64,000 nucleotides of DNA from Euphorbia lathyris (taxonomy: Eukaryota; Streptophyta; Magnoliopsida; Malpighiales; Euphorbiaceae): NCBI RefSeq assembly GCF_963576675.1, contig NC_088916.1:1689001-1753000 (forward strand). The letters run 5' to 3'. Positions 47,973-59,361 of this stretch are shown piece by piece; position 1 is the first letter of the stretch, and each line of letters begins with the position of its first letter. The position numbers and the translations under genes are program-made. Below the pieces are notes generated by a model, which made no database searches, had not been told where the DNA came from, and was given only the letters and a program-made list of their open reading frames with translations.

Positions 47973-49200
47973 ATATTTTAGTCTTTATTCTTATAATTTT
48001 TTCCTATAAATATTGACTTAACATTCCCTAGACAGGACAACTAGCTTTTATAGATTTTCCATTGTATTGCTGAGTTATTTTCATAGTGAGTAGCTAAGTA
48101 CCATTTTCTGACTCAAGAGGGAATTCATTTGGTTGAAAATCTGTCAAGTTTTAATTCAATTTCTGATTTTCTTCTTAATTTCGTTTTATGATTATTGAAT
48201 CGTAGTCAATCTTCTATTGCTAAGTAATTGTTCTTGATCCGTAATTGTCTTGAATGAATTACAATAAGTAGCAAAAATCGATCTTGAGTAATTGAGTTTT
48301 TGCTTGAGATTGATTGGGAAGAAAATTCAGTCAATTTCTATTGTTTGTCGACGTTCCTTTTAATAGGAATTGATTTGATAAACTTTCTTAATCATAATCT
48401 GGTTATTGAGAAATTGGATATGCTTCATTCCCTTTTCTAAATACCTAGGTTAATTTAAATATTTCATTTAAATTAATAAATTAAAGGAAAATGAAAGAGT
48501 GGTTTAGGCAATCCTTACACTCTTTGATTAAAGATTTGGATTTTAATTTGTTTATCATTTAAACTAAGGATCAACGAACAACCACTGAATTCAATCTCTT
48601 GAATCAGTTTTCTCATTATTGAATTCTATTTTTCTTTACTTGTTTATTTTGATTAATCATCTCTCATAATCAAACACCCCCTTTTTATTTTATTTGCTCA
48701 TTTGAATTAAGAGGTTAATTGTTCTTTTGGGATTCGACTTTCTCGTACTAATACTACAAATCATTTTTTTTGGGCTTCGACAAACCCTTCATATGTATCT
48801 ATATAAAATTTGAACTCAAAATTTGTTACATGAGCATGTTATGCGAGTATAAATGAGTTGTCAAAATTTTAAAATTAACCTAAATTTTTTTTTCATTAGC
48901 ATGTCATGTCATCAATTAATGAATTGTCAAATTTGAGAATATTGATTGATGATGTCCAACAAATCTTTCTTTTTCCTATTTAAAAAGACTCTCCCCATTA
49001 TTCTTATTGATTAGCCATAAATTAAATCTCGCTCTATTAATTGCTAAGAGATTTAACCATCGCTTATTAATTATAGAGACCATTGACATAAATCTCTTCC
49101 TATTAATTGCTAAATGTTTAACCACACCACCTATTAATTTTAGAGCCCTTGACAAATCCTTCACATTTTTCCTCAATATTCATAATCCTTCACAAACTCT
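47973..49200. other. AT-rich DNA, possible LTR or leader remnant
   Basis: A TATA-like CCTATAAATATTGAC at about 48003 is followed by ~750 bp without frames, ending near 48740-48785 with GGGATTCGACTTTCTCG and GGGCTTCGACAAACCC. This resembles solo LTR/leader sequence but has no second repeat or TSD. It could also be a host promoter without a recognisable gene. Confidence 0.3.
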
Positions 49201-49201
49201 T

Positions 49202-49497
49202 GTCCTTTTTTATTCCGCTCTTCATATTCTTGCTTCGAATTTGAGTATTTTTTTTTTTGCTAATTGTTTCATTTTTCAAACATAGAGGGATGGCACAAAA
49301 GTTCTTGATAACATGTCTCGAGAGGCCCTACAAGGACAAAGTCTTGTCCTTTTTTATTCCGCTCTTCATATTCTTGCTTCGAATTTGAGTATTTTTTTGC
49401 TAATTGTTTCATTTTGCAAACGTAAAGGGATGGCACAAACTCTATTATCAAATTACCAGGATGACATGTCTTGAGAGGTCCTACAAGGACAAAGTCC
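49202..49497. repeat. Two-copy tandem repeat, ~140-150 bp
   Basis: TTTTTTATTCCGCTCTTCAT begins at about 49207 and again at about 49348. Each copy contains GCTTCGAATTTGAGTATT, AGGGATGGCACAAA and CCTACAAGGACAAAGTC. Non-coding. Confidence 0.85.
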
Positions 49498-49566
49498 AAA
49501 CTGGTATATTGAATTCATAGGAAATCTCAGTTGTTGCCAAAAGCAATAAATTTTTTTATTTTCTAG

Positions 49567-49758
49567 TTGAAGAAATTTAAGAAAGATTGTAGCAACAAAG
49601 AAGGAAAAGGGGATGGTAAAAGCAAGTTTCCATTACCAAAATCGATAGTTTACAGATGCAGAGAAGAAATAATTCTCATTATAGTGGGTCAAGCCATGAT
49701 CTTTTTAATAGTATTACTATTATACTTTGATTCAGTGAAAAAGAAAAAGAAATTATGA
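49567..49758 (+). CDS. Hypothetical 63-aa frame with one membrane segment (doubtful)
   Basis: A basic N terminus (MKKFKKDCSNKEGKGDGK) is followed by a hydrophobic stretch (IILIIVGQAMIFLIVLLLYF) and a Lys-rich tail. I do not recognise it. It is in AT-rich DNA where hydrophobic frames arise by chance, with no splice or promoter support. It could be a fragment of a larger gene. Confidence 0.15.
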   Translation: MKKFKKDCSNKEGKGDGKSKFPLPKSIVYRCREEIILIIVGQAMIFLIVLLLYFDSVKKKKKL

Positions 49759-50817
49759 TGTTTTATATTTTTCCTAACTGTTGCAACCAATTGAAATCTT
49801 ATTGTTTCAGCTCATGATTCTACTTTGAAAATGCAATATCAGTGCTCACCACCACCGTTAAAGGCATATAAGCTCATTCCCCTTCTCTTCAGTGGGCTCA
49901 CTCAATTTTAGGTAATCTTTTTTGTTGTTTCGGTTAATGATTATATTTTGTGGTCTCTGTATATATTTTTTCCTTTTTTGTCCTATGCTTCAATTTGAAT
50001 GTTTGATGGTTCCATTGAGCTGTCTAAATATCCATATTATTTTTTGAGTTTAGTTGTTAGAGGTTATTCTCTTTCTATTTTTTTATTGATTCTGTTTTCT
50101 TTGGAAATTAAAGGTCATTGAACCATTTGTTGTGAGATGTATAACCACCTTCACTAATCACATCATCGATGCCAAAAAGTCTCTTCTCTCAGTAGTAAAG
50201 TAATTTTTCCTCTCCCTTTTTTATTTATGTATATTATAATTTTTATTGAATCGCAATTGAAATCCTAAACTCCGTATGCATATATGAATTTTCTTTTGTT
50301 TTGTTGTTTGATGGCTTGGCTCAATTAAAAGATTCTTAGGATACCACATGTCGATCCTCATTTTTTACATAGTTGAATGTTCATTTAGTTATGAAGAGTT
50401 GAGTTTCAATGTTAATTTGGTAAGTTCTTAATGATTATCTAATTTTCATTTTTAAGGGCTTGATGTTCGAAAATGTTAATTTGTTTTTTAACATTTCTTT
50501 AATTATTAACTCTAGACTATAATACAAGTTAATTTGCATCTATCTCTGATTACTAGTAGAATGGATAGAGAAAAATGAAACATGGTCATAGTACAAGTTG
50601 TTGAAAAAATGTGAATTAAAATTGAGATTACTTGAATCTCTTCAATTTTGAAAATTGTCGAGTTTAACGACTCTAATAAATAGATTTAATTTCATATATT
50701 AATTCTAAACGTTTTGTATTAAGTGGTTATAATTTAATTTTCACTAACTCAAATTTATTCATGAACTTAATAATTCATTATAGAAAGATAGTTTTTGAAT
50801 TAATGAGACAAAAACAT
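49759..50817. other. AT-rich intergenic DNA
   Basis: No gene, RNA or repeat structure recognised. Confidence 0.35.
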
Positions 50818-52527
50818 TTAGAGTCTCCTACTTATATGTCTATATCTTGGTAGTCTCTCTTATTTTTGAAATAAATAAATAAAAGAGATGGAGACGGAGA
50901 CATGAACAATTCTCTAGCAATTTTCTTTTTCGTCCATGCACTTTTGTTTTATGTTCCTCTATTTATTCATGTTCTTACTTCTAGTGATAATTATTTACAC
51001 ATGGTTAGAGTTTGAATTGCACTTATTTTCTTGGGAGGTGATTACCAATTGCAAAAAAAAAAAACTTTATTAAGAAAACTGGTTTCATTAGGCCTCAAAT
51101 TTCTCTATTTCTATTCATTAAGGTTTTCTGTAATTTTGTTAGCAATAATGTAAATTTAGATTAATAATATTATATGTTCTATTATTATTAGAAGAAAGTA
51201 CAAATACAAACTTTGTGGTTTTGGCCATTTTCAAACACATTCTCGTGTTTCAAAACGTGAGAAACAGTACCTTGAGCTTCATTCCACTATGAAATATGGT
51301 CCAAAATGTTAACACCATTAAAATATGATGACATGACAAGTTTTGGTCATATAATCAAAGGCTAATTTTATCGGGTTTTTTTTTTATTTGAGGACTTTTT
51401 TACCCAGTTGAGATCATACACCTCACACTTGAATCACTCTCCTTCATCTCTCCCTACACTCAATCTCTCGTTCATCTCTATAATTATCACCTTCTCTTCC
51501 AAGCTGATATGTCTTTGAAACTGTTTACCACATTCAATTTCTCTTCCTTTCTTCTCCTTCTTCAATCCCAACTACCCACAATTTCCTTTCCTAACATTAC
51601 TTAAATGCCAGTCCAAAAATGCCCGTATGATTCTCACTAGAAGGACGACGATGATGACAACCATGAACACCACCACTTTCCGCTTTCTTTTGATATTGAT
51701 GACGAATAAGAGAGCTTGAAATCCATGACTAGTTGGCATTTGCATCGTTACACTAAATTCGATCATCGTTAAGTTGTTGGATTCATGCCAACTAGTCATG
51801 GCTGATTATCTTTAAGTAAATTTTTGATAATTAAAGAGATTAATGAACCCAACAACTTAATGATGCAAATGCCAACTAGTCAAGTAATTCGAGCTCTTAT
51901 TCGTCATCACTGTCAGAAGGAAGCGGAGCGATGATGTTCATGGTTTTCCTCATCGTTGTCGTCCTTCTAGTGAGAATCATAGGGGCATTTTTGGGCTGGC
52001 ATTTGAGTAATGTTGGAAAGGGAAATTATAGTTGGGATTGAAGAAGAAGAAGAAAGGAAGAGAAATTAAAGGTGGTAAACAGTTTGGGAGAGGTTTCAAC
52101 TTGGAAGAGAAAGTGATGATTATAGAGATGAAGGAAAGAATGAGTGTGGGGAGAGATGAAGGAGAGAGGGTGAATTGTGAGGTGTACTATTGGGTAAAAA
52201 AGTCCTAAAATTAAAAATAAAAAGACAAAATCACCCTTTGATTATTTGACCAAAACTTGCCACGTCATTATATTTTAACGCTGTTAACATTTTGGACCCT
52301 ATTTGCTAACAAAATGAACCTCAATGTACATGGTTGTCACGTTGTAAGACAACTCCCTTTTTGGGTTAGTATTACTAACACACATTGTAAGACAACTCCC
52401 TTTAGTCAGTTAATTTTTTATATATATAACTGGGTGTCAATATGATCATTCAAAGTGTACTTATGAAAGTTGTTTCCATTTTCCATTCAAAGAGTACTTA
52501 TGAGGTGTACTATTGGGCTGACATTTA
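50818..52527. repeat. Tandem unit 1 of a long inverted-repeat array
   Basis: The unit starts at CATTTAGAGTCTCCT. It contains a foldback: a left arm of about 51215-51800 and a right arm of about 51805-52345. Examples of pairing are GGTCCAAAATGTTAAC against GTTAACATTTTGGACC, CTCACACTTGAATCACTCTC against its inverse, and GACTAGTTGGCATTTGCATC against GATGCAAATGCCAACTAGTC. Both arms can encode a short hydrophobic peptide (left arm minus: VVVFMVVIIVVLLVRII). I recognise neither the unit nor the peptide. Confidence 0.85.
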
Positions 52528-54227
52528 GAGTCTCCTGCTTATATGTCTATAACTTGGTAGTCTCTCTTATTTTTGAAATAAATAAATAAAAGAGATGGAG
52601 ACAGAGACATGAACAATTCTCTAGCAATTTTCTTTTTCGTCCATGCACTTTTGTTTTATGTTCCTCTATTTATTCATGTTCTTACTTCTAGTGATAATTA
52701 TTTACACATGATTAGAGTTTGAATTGCACTTATTTTCTTGGGAGGTGATTACCAATTGCAAAAAAAAAAAAAAACTTTATTAAGAAAACTGGTTTCATTA
52801 GGCCTCAAATTTCTCTATTTCTATTCATTAAGGTTTTCTGTAATTTTGTTAGCAATAATGTAAATTTAGATTAATAATATTATATGTTCTATTATTATTA
52901 GAAGAAAGTACAAATACAAACTTTGTGGTTTTAGCCATTTTCAAACACATTCTCGTGTTTCAAAACGTGAGAAACAGTACCTTGAGCTTCAGTCCACTAT
53001 GAAATATGGTCCAAAATGTCAACACTATTAAAATATGATGACATGGCAAGTTTTGGTCATATAATCAAAGGCTAATTTTATCGGGTTTTTTTTATTTGAG
53101 GACTTTTTTTACCCAGTTGAGATCATACACCTCACACTTGAATCACTCTCCTTCATCTCTCCCTACACTCAATCTCTCGTTCATCTCTACAATTATCACA
53201 TTCTCTTCCAAGCTGATATGTCTTTGAAACTCACATTCAATTTCTCTTCCTTTCTTCTCCTTCTTCAATCCCAACTACCCACAATTTCCTTTCCTAACAT
53301 TACTTAAATGCCAGTCCAAAAACGCCCATATGATTCTCACTAGAAGGACGACGATGATGACAACCATGAACACCACCGCTTTCCGCTTCCTTTTGATATT
53401 GATGACGAATAAGAGAGCTTGAAATCCATGACTAGTTGGCATTTGCATCGTTACACTAAAGTCGATCATCGTTAAGTTGTTGGATTCATGCCAACTAGTC
53501 ATGGCTGATTATCTTTAAGTAACTTTTTGATAATTAAAGAGATTAATGAACCCAACAACTTAATGATGCAAATGCCAACTAGTCAAGTAATTCGAGCTCT
53601 TATTCGTCATCACTGTCAGAAGGAAGCAGAGAGCGATGGTGTTCATGGCTTTCCTCATCGTTGTCGTCCTTTTAGTGAGAATCATAGTGGCATTTTTGGG
53701 CTGGCATTTGAGTAATGTTGGAAAGGGAAATTATAGTTGGGATTGAAGAAGAAGAAGAAAGGAAGAAAAATTAAAGGTGGTAAACAGTTTGGAGAGGTAT
53801 CAACTTGGAAGAGAAAGTGATGATTATAGAGATGAAGGAAAGAATGAGTGTGGGGAGAGATAAAGGAGAGAGGGTGAATTATGAGGTGTACTATTGGGTA
53901 AAAAAGTCCTAAAATTAAAAATAAAAAGACAAAATCACCCTTTGATTATTTGACCAAAACTTGCCACGTCATTATATTTTAACGATGTTAACATTTTGGA
54001 CCCTATTTGCTAACAAAATGAACCTCAATGTACATGGTTGTCACGTTGTAAGACAACTCCCTTTTTGGGTTAGTATTACTAACACACGTTGTAAGACAAC
54101 TCCCTTTACTCAGTTAATTTTTTTTATATATAACTGGGTGTCAATATGATCATTCAAAGTGTACTTATGAAAGTTGTTTCCATTTTCCATTCAAAGTGTA
54201 CTTATGAGGTGTACTTTTGGGCTGGCA
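52528..54227. repeat. Tandem unit 2 of the array
   Basis: Same structure and order as unit 1, about 1.70 kb. It shares with unit 3 several differences from unit 1 (GCAGAGAGCGATGGTGTTC, TTTGGAGAGGTATC) and lacks about 6 bp around GAAACTCACATTC. Units 2 and 3 therefore look more recently separated from each other than from unit 1. Confidence 0.88.
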
Positions 54228-56471
54228 TTTAGAGTCTCCTGCTTATATGTCTATATCTTGGTAGTCTCTCTTATTTTTGAAATAAATAAATAAAAGAGAT
54301 GGAGACAGAGACATGAACAATTCTCTAGCAATTTTCTTTTTCGTCCATGCACTTTTGTTTTATGTTCCTCTATTTATTCATGTTCTTACTTCTAGTGATA
54401 ATTATTTACACATGATTAGAGTTTGAATTGCACTTATTTTCTTGGGAGGTGATTACCAATTGCCAAAAAAAAAAAAAACTTTCTTAAGAACACTGGTTTC
54501 ATTAGGCCTCAAATTTCTCTATTTCTATTCATTAATGTTTTCTGTAATTTTGTTAGCAATAATGTAAATTTAGATTAATAATATTAGGGTAATTAATTTA
54601 TTAGTCCCTATATTTTGACAAAACACACTGTTTAGTCCCTGTATTTTCAAAAACACATGGTAAGGTCCCTAACCTTTTTCTTAGTGAACTGTTTAGCCAT
54701 TCCGTCTGTTTGTTAGATTTTTTACCGTTTATGACTTCGGAAATGACTAAATTACCATTTACTATTTGCCTTCAAACTTCAGAACATGAAATCCAATTTA
54801 GAAGAAGAAGCTATTTGTATGGAGAACAAGAAAAAGAACAGACCCAATGCTTACGAATTTGAACGATTAAGAAGAAAATCAAGAAGAAGAACACTCAAAG
54901 TTGATTTCAGATGCATTAGAGTTTAAATGAAATGAAAATAAAGGAAAAAAAGAATGCAAATCCAAATTGACTAACAAAATCTTCATGAGAGTCTAACGGC
55001 AGGGACTAAACAGTTCACCGAGAAAAACGTTAGGGACTAAACAGTTTACCGAGAAAAACATTAGGGACTTTACGGTGTGTTTTTGAAAATACAGGGACTA
55101 AACAGTGTGTTTTGTCAAAATATAGGGACTAATAAATTAATTACCCATAATATTATATGTTCTATTATTATTAGAAGAAAGTACAAATACAAACTTTGTG
55201 GTTTTGGCCATTTTCAAACACATTCTCGTGTTTCAAAGCGTGAGAAACAGTACCTTGAGCTTTATTCCACTATGAAATATGGTCCAAAATGTTAACACCA
55301 TTAAAATATGATGACATGGCAAGTTTTGGTCATATAATCAAAGGCTAATTTTATTGGGTTTTTTTTTATTTCAGGACTTTTTTTTACCCAGTTGAGATCA
55401 TACACCTCACACTTGAATCACTCTCCTTCATCTCTCCCTACACTCAATCTCTCGTTCATCTCTACAATTATCACCTTCTCTTCCAAGTTGATATGTCTTT
55501 GAAACTGTTTACCACATTCAATTTCTCTTCCTTTCTTCTCCTTCTTCAATCCCAACTACCCACAATTTCCTTTCCTAACATTACTTAAATGCCAGTCCAA
55601 AAACGCCCGTATGATTCTCACTAGAAGGACGACGATGATGACAACCATGAACACCACCGCTTTCCTCTTCCTTTTGATATTGATGATGAATAAGAGAGCT
55701 TGAATTCCATGACTAGTTGGCATTTGCATCGTTACACTAAAGTCGATCATCGTTAAGTTGTTGGATTCATGCCAACTAGTCATGGCTGATTATCTTTAAG
55801 TAACTTTTTGATAATTAAAGAGATTAATGAACCCAACAACTTAATGATGCAAATGCCAACTAGTCAAGTAATTCGAGCTCTTATTCGTCATCACTGTCAG
55901 AAGGAAGCAGAGAGCGATGGTGTTCATGGCTTTCCTCATCGTTGTCGTCCTTTTAGTGAGAATCATAGTGGCATTTTTGGGCTGGCATTTGAGTAATGTT
56001 GGAAAGGGAAATTATAGTTGGGATTGAAGAAGAAGAAGAAAGGAAGAAAAATTAAAGGTGGTAAACAGTTTGGAGAGGTATCAACTTGGAAGAGAAAGTG
56101 ATGATTATAGAGATGAAGGAAAGAATGAGTGTGGGGAGAGATAAAGGAGAGAGGGTGAATTATGAGGTGTACTATTGGGTAAAAAAGTCCTAAAATTAAA
56201 AATAAAAAGACAAAATCACCCTTTGATTATTTGACCAAAACTTGCCACGTCATTATATTTTAACGATGTTAACATTTTGGACCCTATTTGCTAACAAAAT
56301 GAACCTCAATGTACATGGTTGTCACGTTGTAAGACAACTCCCTTTTTGGGTTAGTATTACTAACACACGTTGTAAGACAACTCCCTTTACTCAGTTAATT
56401 TTTTATATATATAACTGGGTGTCAATATGATCATTCAAAGTGTACTTATGAAAGTTGTTTCCATTTTCCAT
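54228..56471. repeat. Tandem unit 3 of the array, with private MITE
   Basis: Matches units 1 and 2 but is longer by the 560-bp MITE at 54587-55146 plus its 9-bp TSD. It ends near 56471, where similarity to the other units stops at TTTCCATTTTCCAT. Confidence 0.88.
54587..55146. mobile_element. Mutator-like MITE in array unit 3
   Basis: TIRs GGGTAATTAATTTATTAGTC and the inverse GACTAATAAATTAATTACCC, with arms of about 70 bp (CCCTATATTTTGACAAAACAC). The TSD ATAATATTA is exact (54578-54586 and 55147-55155). Units 1 and 2 show the empty site with one ATAATATTA. The interior (about 54780-54960) is purine-rich, with GAAGAAGAAGC repeats, possibly a captured fragment. Confidence 0.95.
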
Positions 56472-57421
56472 ACATGTGAAGTAAATAGGTTGACATAACA
56501 ATGGTTTTTACTTAAATGGGTTTCTTGAATCAATGTTTATTAAGAATGTGTACTAATAGAATTGCAATGCAGACAATAAGACAAGTTTGTTTGTGAATAC
56601 GATTTGTAAATTATCTCGGATCCCATCATGATCAAGATTCTATTACAGAAGTGTGGTTGAAATGGTGTCTAAGCCTCTTCTGATTTAAATTGAAATATGT
56701 ACTGCTAAAATGTCAATACCATGTACCTGTGCAAATTGGTTATTAATTCAAATAATTTCAAATGTAAATTTATAGTTATTAAACATTGGATTAAATTAAT
56801 GAACTTACAAAAGGAAGTTTCTAGTCTCATATATGTAATCGCATTTTACCAGTAGTTAGTGTACATTATGTTTTTACCAGTGCATATAATAATTATTATT
56901 TTACCAAATTGATATTCTAATGAATTATACCATTAAAATTTCAGAATTTTCAAGAATTCCAAATTTTTAAAATTTAAGATTTTGGGAATTATAGAATTTA
57001 TAGATATCCGGAATTCCAAAAAATTCTGGAATTTTTGAAATTCTATAAATCTAGAATTCCAACAAATTCTGAAATTTTTGAATTTCTGAAATTCTAGAAA
57101 TCTAAAAATCCATCATTTTTTAAATTCTTAAATTTTGGAATTTCAAAATTTCTAAAATTCTAGAAAATTTTAGAATTCCAAGATTTCTAAAATTCCAAAA
57201 ATCTTCTAAAATTCTATAAACTTCTAAAATTCCAAAATTTCTGAAATTCCAGAAATATAGAATTCCAGTAAATGAAAAAGGAAAAAAAAGAAAAGAAGGA
57301 GAAAGTTTTTTTTTTACTTTTCAAAACAAAATTTTAATAATAATAATAAAATTAATTAAATAAAAATGGTGATAAGCTAATTTATCGATTAGCAAAAGGG
57401 TGTCGTTTTGGTAGTACAGTA
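56472..57421. other. AT-rich DNA with a degenerate AATTC-type repeat field
   Basis: From about 56940 to 57265 the sequence is built from degenerate short words around GAATTCCAAAATTTCTGGAATT in both orientations, with no fixed period. The remainder is plain AT-rich sequence without frames of note. Confidence 0.6.
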
Positions 57422-57593
57422 GTGTTCATATGGACCCTGATGACCAAATAAATTGTGGTCATTCACCGTTAGATCTAGACTGATTAAATAGAAGCTTTAG
57501 GATGCTTTGAATCTCCATCTCACGTTTTTAATCAGCCTAAATCTAACGGTGAATAACCACAATTTATTTGGTCATCAGGGTCCATGTGAACAC
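57422..57593. mobile_element. 172-bp MITE with ~65-bp TIRs, TA target
   Basis: GTGTTCATATGGACCCTGATG and AATTTATTTGGTCATCAGGG-type arms pair almost perfectly through the CACCGTTAGATC region. Flanked by TA on both sides. Likely Stowaway/mariner type; it would fold into a near-complete hairpin. Confidence 0.8.
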
Positions 57594-57595
57594 TA

Positions 57596-58425
57596 TTGTT
57601 TGATAGTAATAGTGAGAAATTAACAATTTTTTATTTTACTATTTTTATGTTTTTCTCATTTTTCACGTCTTTACTATTTTTCCATGTTTTCATGTTTATT
57701 TTTTTCGTTTTCATCTTTTTGTAAGATTTTTTGTTATTTAGTTTTCATGTTTTTTCTTGTTTTCCCATTTCTTTTTTTTCATAACTACGTATTTTTCATT
57801 TGTTTTCAACTTTTTTTTTCTCATTTTTTTTATGTTTTTAGAATAAATAAATTTTCTGTTTGCATATACTTTAAATTACAATTTGTTATTTAACACTATT
57901 AATTTCATATATGAATTATAATACCATCTCCGTTTCATATTACATGTCTTTCTAGAGATTCTTTTTTGTTTCATATTATTACATGTCATTTTATATGGTC
58001 AGTATACGTTAAGTCATCTTTTTTTCCGCTATAAAATGCGGGTTTACGGAAATTAATTAGAATAATGGACTTATTATGAGAATAAAGAAATACATCCAAA
58101 TATTTGAATAAAAAGTCAACCGAACCGAACCCAATCCAATCAATCAATTCCTTATATGGGTTGGGTTCAATCCAACCCAAGGATAAAACCATTGGATTGG
58201 TTATATCTGGTGGGTTGGTTAATTTTTATACACCTACTTAAGAATATGTAGAACAGTGCATATCGTTCAACCCCCAGGTTGCCATTATTTGCAACAGTTA
58301 CAATATCTAGCAGTAAATGACATCGTGTTATAGTTGTAACTTATCCAACATAGATCATGTAAACCAAAACTTGAGATTGACTTAATAGTTTTCATTTCAA
58401 GTAGTAAATAATTCATACCATCACA
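57596..58425. other. T-rich intergenic DNA
   Basis: 57600-57900 is extremely T-rich, so apparent hydrophobic frames are compositional. A fragment of the Stowaway family (CTCCGTTTCATATTACATG) sits near 57930. No gene seen. Confidence 0.4.
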
Positions 58426-58435
58426 CTCTCATGCA

Positions 58436-59020
58436 CTCTTGTTAAAAATCTTACGATTCACGATTCGATTCATACCATTCGAGTCGAATCTATATGGCGA
58501 ATCTAAGTGATCACAAAATCTTACAATTCATGATTTGAATCGTATGATTAAATTCGAACCGAATATATAGGCCGAATCCAAATTATCATAAATTCAGATT
58601 GTTATTTAGGAAAACTACAACTCTAACTAAGGAAGGAGATAAATCTGCGGAAAAGGAACCAATAAGAAATTTAAAAAATAAGAAATAAGATTATTATATT
58701 AATTAATAAATCAAAACATATTAACATGATTTTCCGATTTCAATACATAAGTTACATCTTGTCCTATTTAGAAAACGTTTTTACTTTGTTGTGGTGCAAC
58801 AACAGTTGCTCAGAACCAAATTATCTTCATCACCATTCATCAAAAACTTCAACAATAGAAACTATTAAACTCACCATAAACTAATATTTGATATTTTAAG
58901 TTCAACATGACAAATATTTTATTTTTACGTTTCGATTTGTGAGTCACGATTCACAAAATGATAATTCGATTCTTGAATCGAATCTCGATTCACGAATTGA
59001 ATCTCGATTTGACAACTATG
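58436..59020. mobile_element. Mutator- or hAT-like MITE with a 10-bp TSD
   Basis: The exact direct repeat CTCTCATGCA is at 58426-58435 and 59021-59030. Imperfect TIRs: CTCTTGTTAAAAATCTTACG against the inverse of TCTCGATTTGACAACTATG. Sub-terminal runs of CGATTCACGATTCGATTC are in both arms. Non-coding. Confidence 0.85.
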
Positions 59021-59114
59021 CTCTCATGCAACCAATTTGTACCTAAAAAAGATGAATGTTATAGTTTAACATTAAAACAAAAGTTACAATTAGCTCAGTA
59101 AATCAATTAAAAGA

Positions 59115-59357
59115 AGATATAAGGTGTAAAAATACCCGTAATGTTCACACCTTAGAGTAATTTTACCCTTAACATCTAAAATTGGGCAATTTTACCCTTA
59201 ATGTTGATAGTCAAGAACAATTTTACGCCTAATGTTGACAAGTTGGGTCGATTGGAGAAATTATTCATCAAATTGTCTCATCGGTCATGAATCTTGTCAT
59301 CTACACTTCACATGTGCGTCATTTTATCACATATTAGTAATAAATCACAAACACATG
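59115..59357. mobile_element. Half of a Mutator-like MITE (relative of 22986-23573)
   Basis: Matches the inverse of the right half of the complete copy: AAGGTGTAAAAATACCC, then AATTTTACCCTTAA modules, CATCTACACTTCACATGTGCG and AAATCACAAACACATG. It stops abruptly at about 59357, where Gypsy gag sequence begins. Confidence 0.85.
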
Positions 59358-59361
59358 AAGA

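Noticed and set aside
50818..56471. CRISPR array or satellite
   Set aside because: Three long units with internal inverted repeats in plant nuclear DNA; no short repeat-spacer pattern and no cas genes.
57684..57893. Phe/Leu-rich 69-codon membrane-like frame
   Set aside because: Product of extreme T content; no other support.
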